Shown here piece after piece: positions 62,338 through 64,000 of a DNA stretch of 64,000 nucleotides. Source of the DNA: Clavaria fumosa (lineage: Eukaryota > Basidiomycota > Agaricomycetes > Agaricales > Clavariaceae); contig OX637798.1 in the NCBI GenBank assembly GCA_951802425.1, positions 1,178,001 through 1,242,000 of the forward strand, in the 5' to 3' direction. A model generated the notes under the pieces. That model was not told the origin of the DNA. It saw only the letters and a program-made list of their open reading frames with translations, and did no database searches. The position numbers and the translations under genes are program-made. Position 1 is the first letter of the stretch. Every line of letters begins with the position of its first letter.

Positions 62338-63704
62338 CAGTCATCCACCGCTCCTTGGGACAAGCAATTTTTGGTGCAGATTTTACTCAATATTTGAGAC
62401 TTCCACACAAAGTCTGGCATTTGGGCCCTATTCTACCTACTAAGGGCTAGAAGATAACATAATTTGAGACATAATCACATGTAAATTGCGTGATATTGAA
62501 GCAGATCAGTGTGAAAAGTCCTTATCACCACAAATACTACTCCTTGGGACACGTCACATCACGCTGCTTGCCGAGTTGCCGGTCCATCAATCATCATCAC
62601 CGTCTGCCCCTTCATCCGATGTCTCCTCATTCTCGTTGGTGTCCTCGGCCACAAGCTTTGGTCGGCATGGGGCCTTTTCCAACCCACCAAAGTCTTTGAG
62701 TGCTGGTTTCTTCCATCCCAGCCTCCTCCCTTCGGCTCTGGCAGCCTCCCGTTCGTTCACCCACTCTCCAACTGCAACGGCACACCGCTCCTTCACAGCC
62801 TGGTTCCTTGCTTTGCGTGCGTTCTCTTCCTGCTTCCACTCTGCTAAAAGTTCACCATATCTCTCTCTGCGCTCTCTCCTAGCTGCTCTCTCCTCCCCTT
62901 CTTTCTTTTGCACTTCCTCAAGCTGAACAACCTTGTCAAAGAACTCGTCTCCATCCAAGAGGTGCGGCATCCCATTGCCCATGATCTGTTTTGATTTCTT
63001 TCTCTTTTTGACATTCTCTTGTTCTTGCAGTTGCCTCTGAGCACGGTCCACATAGATCGCATGCAAGATCGTCGATGCCTGCATCTCCAACAATCGTTCC
63101 CTCTGCGCTGCTTCCCGTCCTTCGGCTTCTCGCAAAGCATTTTGCAGCAACATGGACTGGTAAGTCGTTGGTTTCTCATCCAATAGAGACTGATGACGGT
63201 TACGATCCACAGGGGATATGGCTCCTGGCTTGAAGATGGGCGGCTTTGATGTCGAGGTGATTGGCGATGGTGATACGATGAAGGATGCTGATGTTGAGGC
63301 AAGCGCATCCAATGCGGTCAAGGCAGGATCAATCTGAGGTATGGGACCTTGTTCTTCAGTATCTTCATTTGCTGAGACTGTTCGCATACTCTCTCGCCGC
63401 ACAATTTCCCTGCGTATCACATTTGCCATGGCCCGAATGGGACTTGATTGCATCACTGGCAAAGATCCATGGGTTGAGGACTCGATACTCGGTGCCATGG
63501 CTTCGTCTGTCACAATATCCGGATTGTATGGAACAAGACCTGTTTTCCGAAATGCAGTCTTGATATTTTTTTAACAGTAAGTGTTCTTCTGTGCGCTTCA
63601 GCATAAACTGACAGAAAATTGGTTTTGTCAACTTTTCTTCCATGCTGTCGCTCGTATGCGTCGCGTGCTTCCCACCATCGCCTCTTCAGCACACCAAAGT
63701 AGCG
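62338..63704 (-). pseudogene. pogo-like (DDE_1) transposase, C-terminal part
   Basis: Minus strand from 63704: YFGVLKRRWWEARDAYERQ, VDKTNFLSVYAEAHRRTLT, a frameshift in an A run (about 63565-63571), FRKTGLVPYNPDIV, MAPSIESSTHGSLP, then a long charged tail: LLQNALREAEGREAAQRERL, KRKKSKQIMGNGMPHLLDGDEFF, ERRERYGELLAEWKQEENAR and GWKKPALKDFGGLEKAPCRP, stop at 62587. This matches the tail of basidiomycete pogo/Fot1-like DDE proteins. CAGTCATCCACCG after TA at 62336 may be its 3' terminus. The N-terminal HTH and most of the DDE core are missing. Confidence 0.65.
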
Positions 63705-64000
63705 CTCCACAGACCCATCTGCATTTCTCTTGACCTTGAACACCCATCGGCTGCCTATAGCCTTTTGCCCTGGGGGCAGCTTAACAAGCTCAAAGGACCC
63801 ATTGTCCACCAAGGCCTGGATTTCATCTACAGCAGCCTTGTGCCACAGATTTCTCTCCTCTGCAGTTCTCTGCATAGCCTCATGGTAAGAACTAGGCTCT
63901 CCATCATGTGAAGCAGTTTTGAATGCATGCTCAACAGACTGGAGTGCAAACTCCCAAGCCTGATCCATGGTAAGGAAATCATGTGTCTGATCATGCATAA
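63705..64000 (-). pseudogene. copia X reverse transcriptase fragment, running off the window
   Basis: Same residues as 43770-44055 on the plus strand (QSVEHAFKTASHDGEP, ALVDNGSFELVKLPPGQ, IGSRWVFKVKRNADGSVE), joined to the pogo-like sequence within a short shared CTAC. Confidence 0.85.

Overview
The window is nuclear DNA of a filamentous basidiomycete, most likely an Agaricomycete. Genes are dense, with many GT-AG introns of about 50-60 nt. The chaperone BiP ends in HDEL, and the mobile elements (Plavaka, chromodomain Ty3/gypsy, Ty1/copia, pogo-like) are those typical of mushroom-forming fungi. I cannot name the species from sequence alone.

The left part (about 1.5-28.5 kb) is a compact housekeeping block in which I recognise no transposon. 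In order: otubain deubiquitinase (+), tRNA pseudouridine synthase PUS3/DEG1 (+), SFT2 Golgi transport protein (+), the large scaffold nucleoporin NUP192/NUP205 (-, 7 kb), a BTB/POZ protein (+), the NatC catalytic subunit NAA30/MAK3 (-), ER Hsp70 BiP/KAR2 (-) with a palindromic UPR-like promoter site, a SET-domain methyltransferase (+), a tiny BolA/FRA2 iron-regulation protein (-), a DHHC palmitoyltransferase (-), a VHS-domain trafficking protein (+) and an ARMT1/DUF89 damage-control phosphatase (-) with an 11-nt microexon. Most gene models need splicing; I reconstructed them by matching conserved family residues across GT...AG boundaries.

The right part (28.6-64 kb) is a nest of mobile DNA. 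A 6.55-kb Plavaka DNA transposon (transposase on -, companion gene on +) sits inside a Zn2Cys6-like coiled-coil gene, flanked by an 8-bp duplication. A 293-bp hAT-type MITE sits inside that transposon, exactly at a splice donor. Then follow fragments of three Ty3/gypsy families, two Ty1/copia families, a small LTR element that encodes only a gag-like protein, solo LTRs, three copies of a 206-216 bp repeat carrying a tRNA-like module, a TET/JBP-like dioxygenase fragment and a pogo-like fragment. Many insertions can be ordered by target-site duplications.

The most interesting signals are four. (1) Four LTR families, including the gag-only element, carry next to the 5' LTR a short sequence complementary to the predicted RNA 5' end, which lies 34-36 nt from a TATA box in every case; this is the signature of Tf1/sushi-type self-primed reverse transcription. 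(2) The two sides of one gypsy insertion into a copia element (same TTTAC duplication) now lie 18.6 kb apart in opposite orientation, so the nest was rearranged after insertion. (3) A repeat with LTR-like ends contains a complete 74-nt tRNA-like gene with A box, B box and T-run. (4) Stop codons in the elements are repeatedly CGA-to-TGA changes, pointing to CpG-directed decay.
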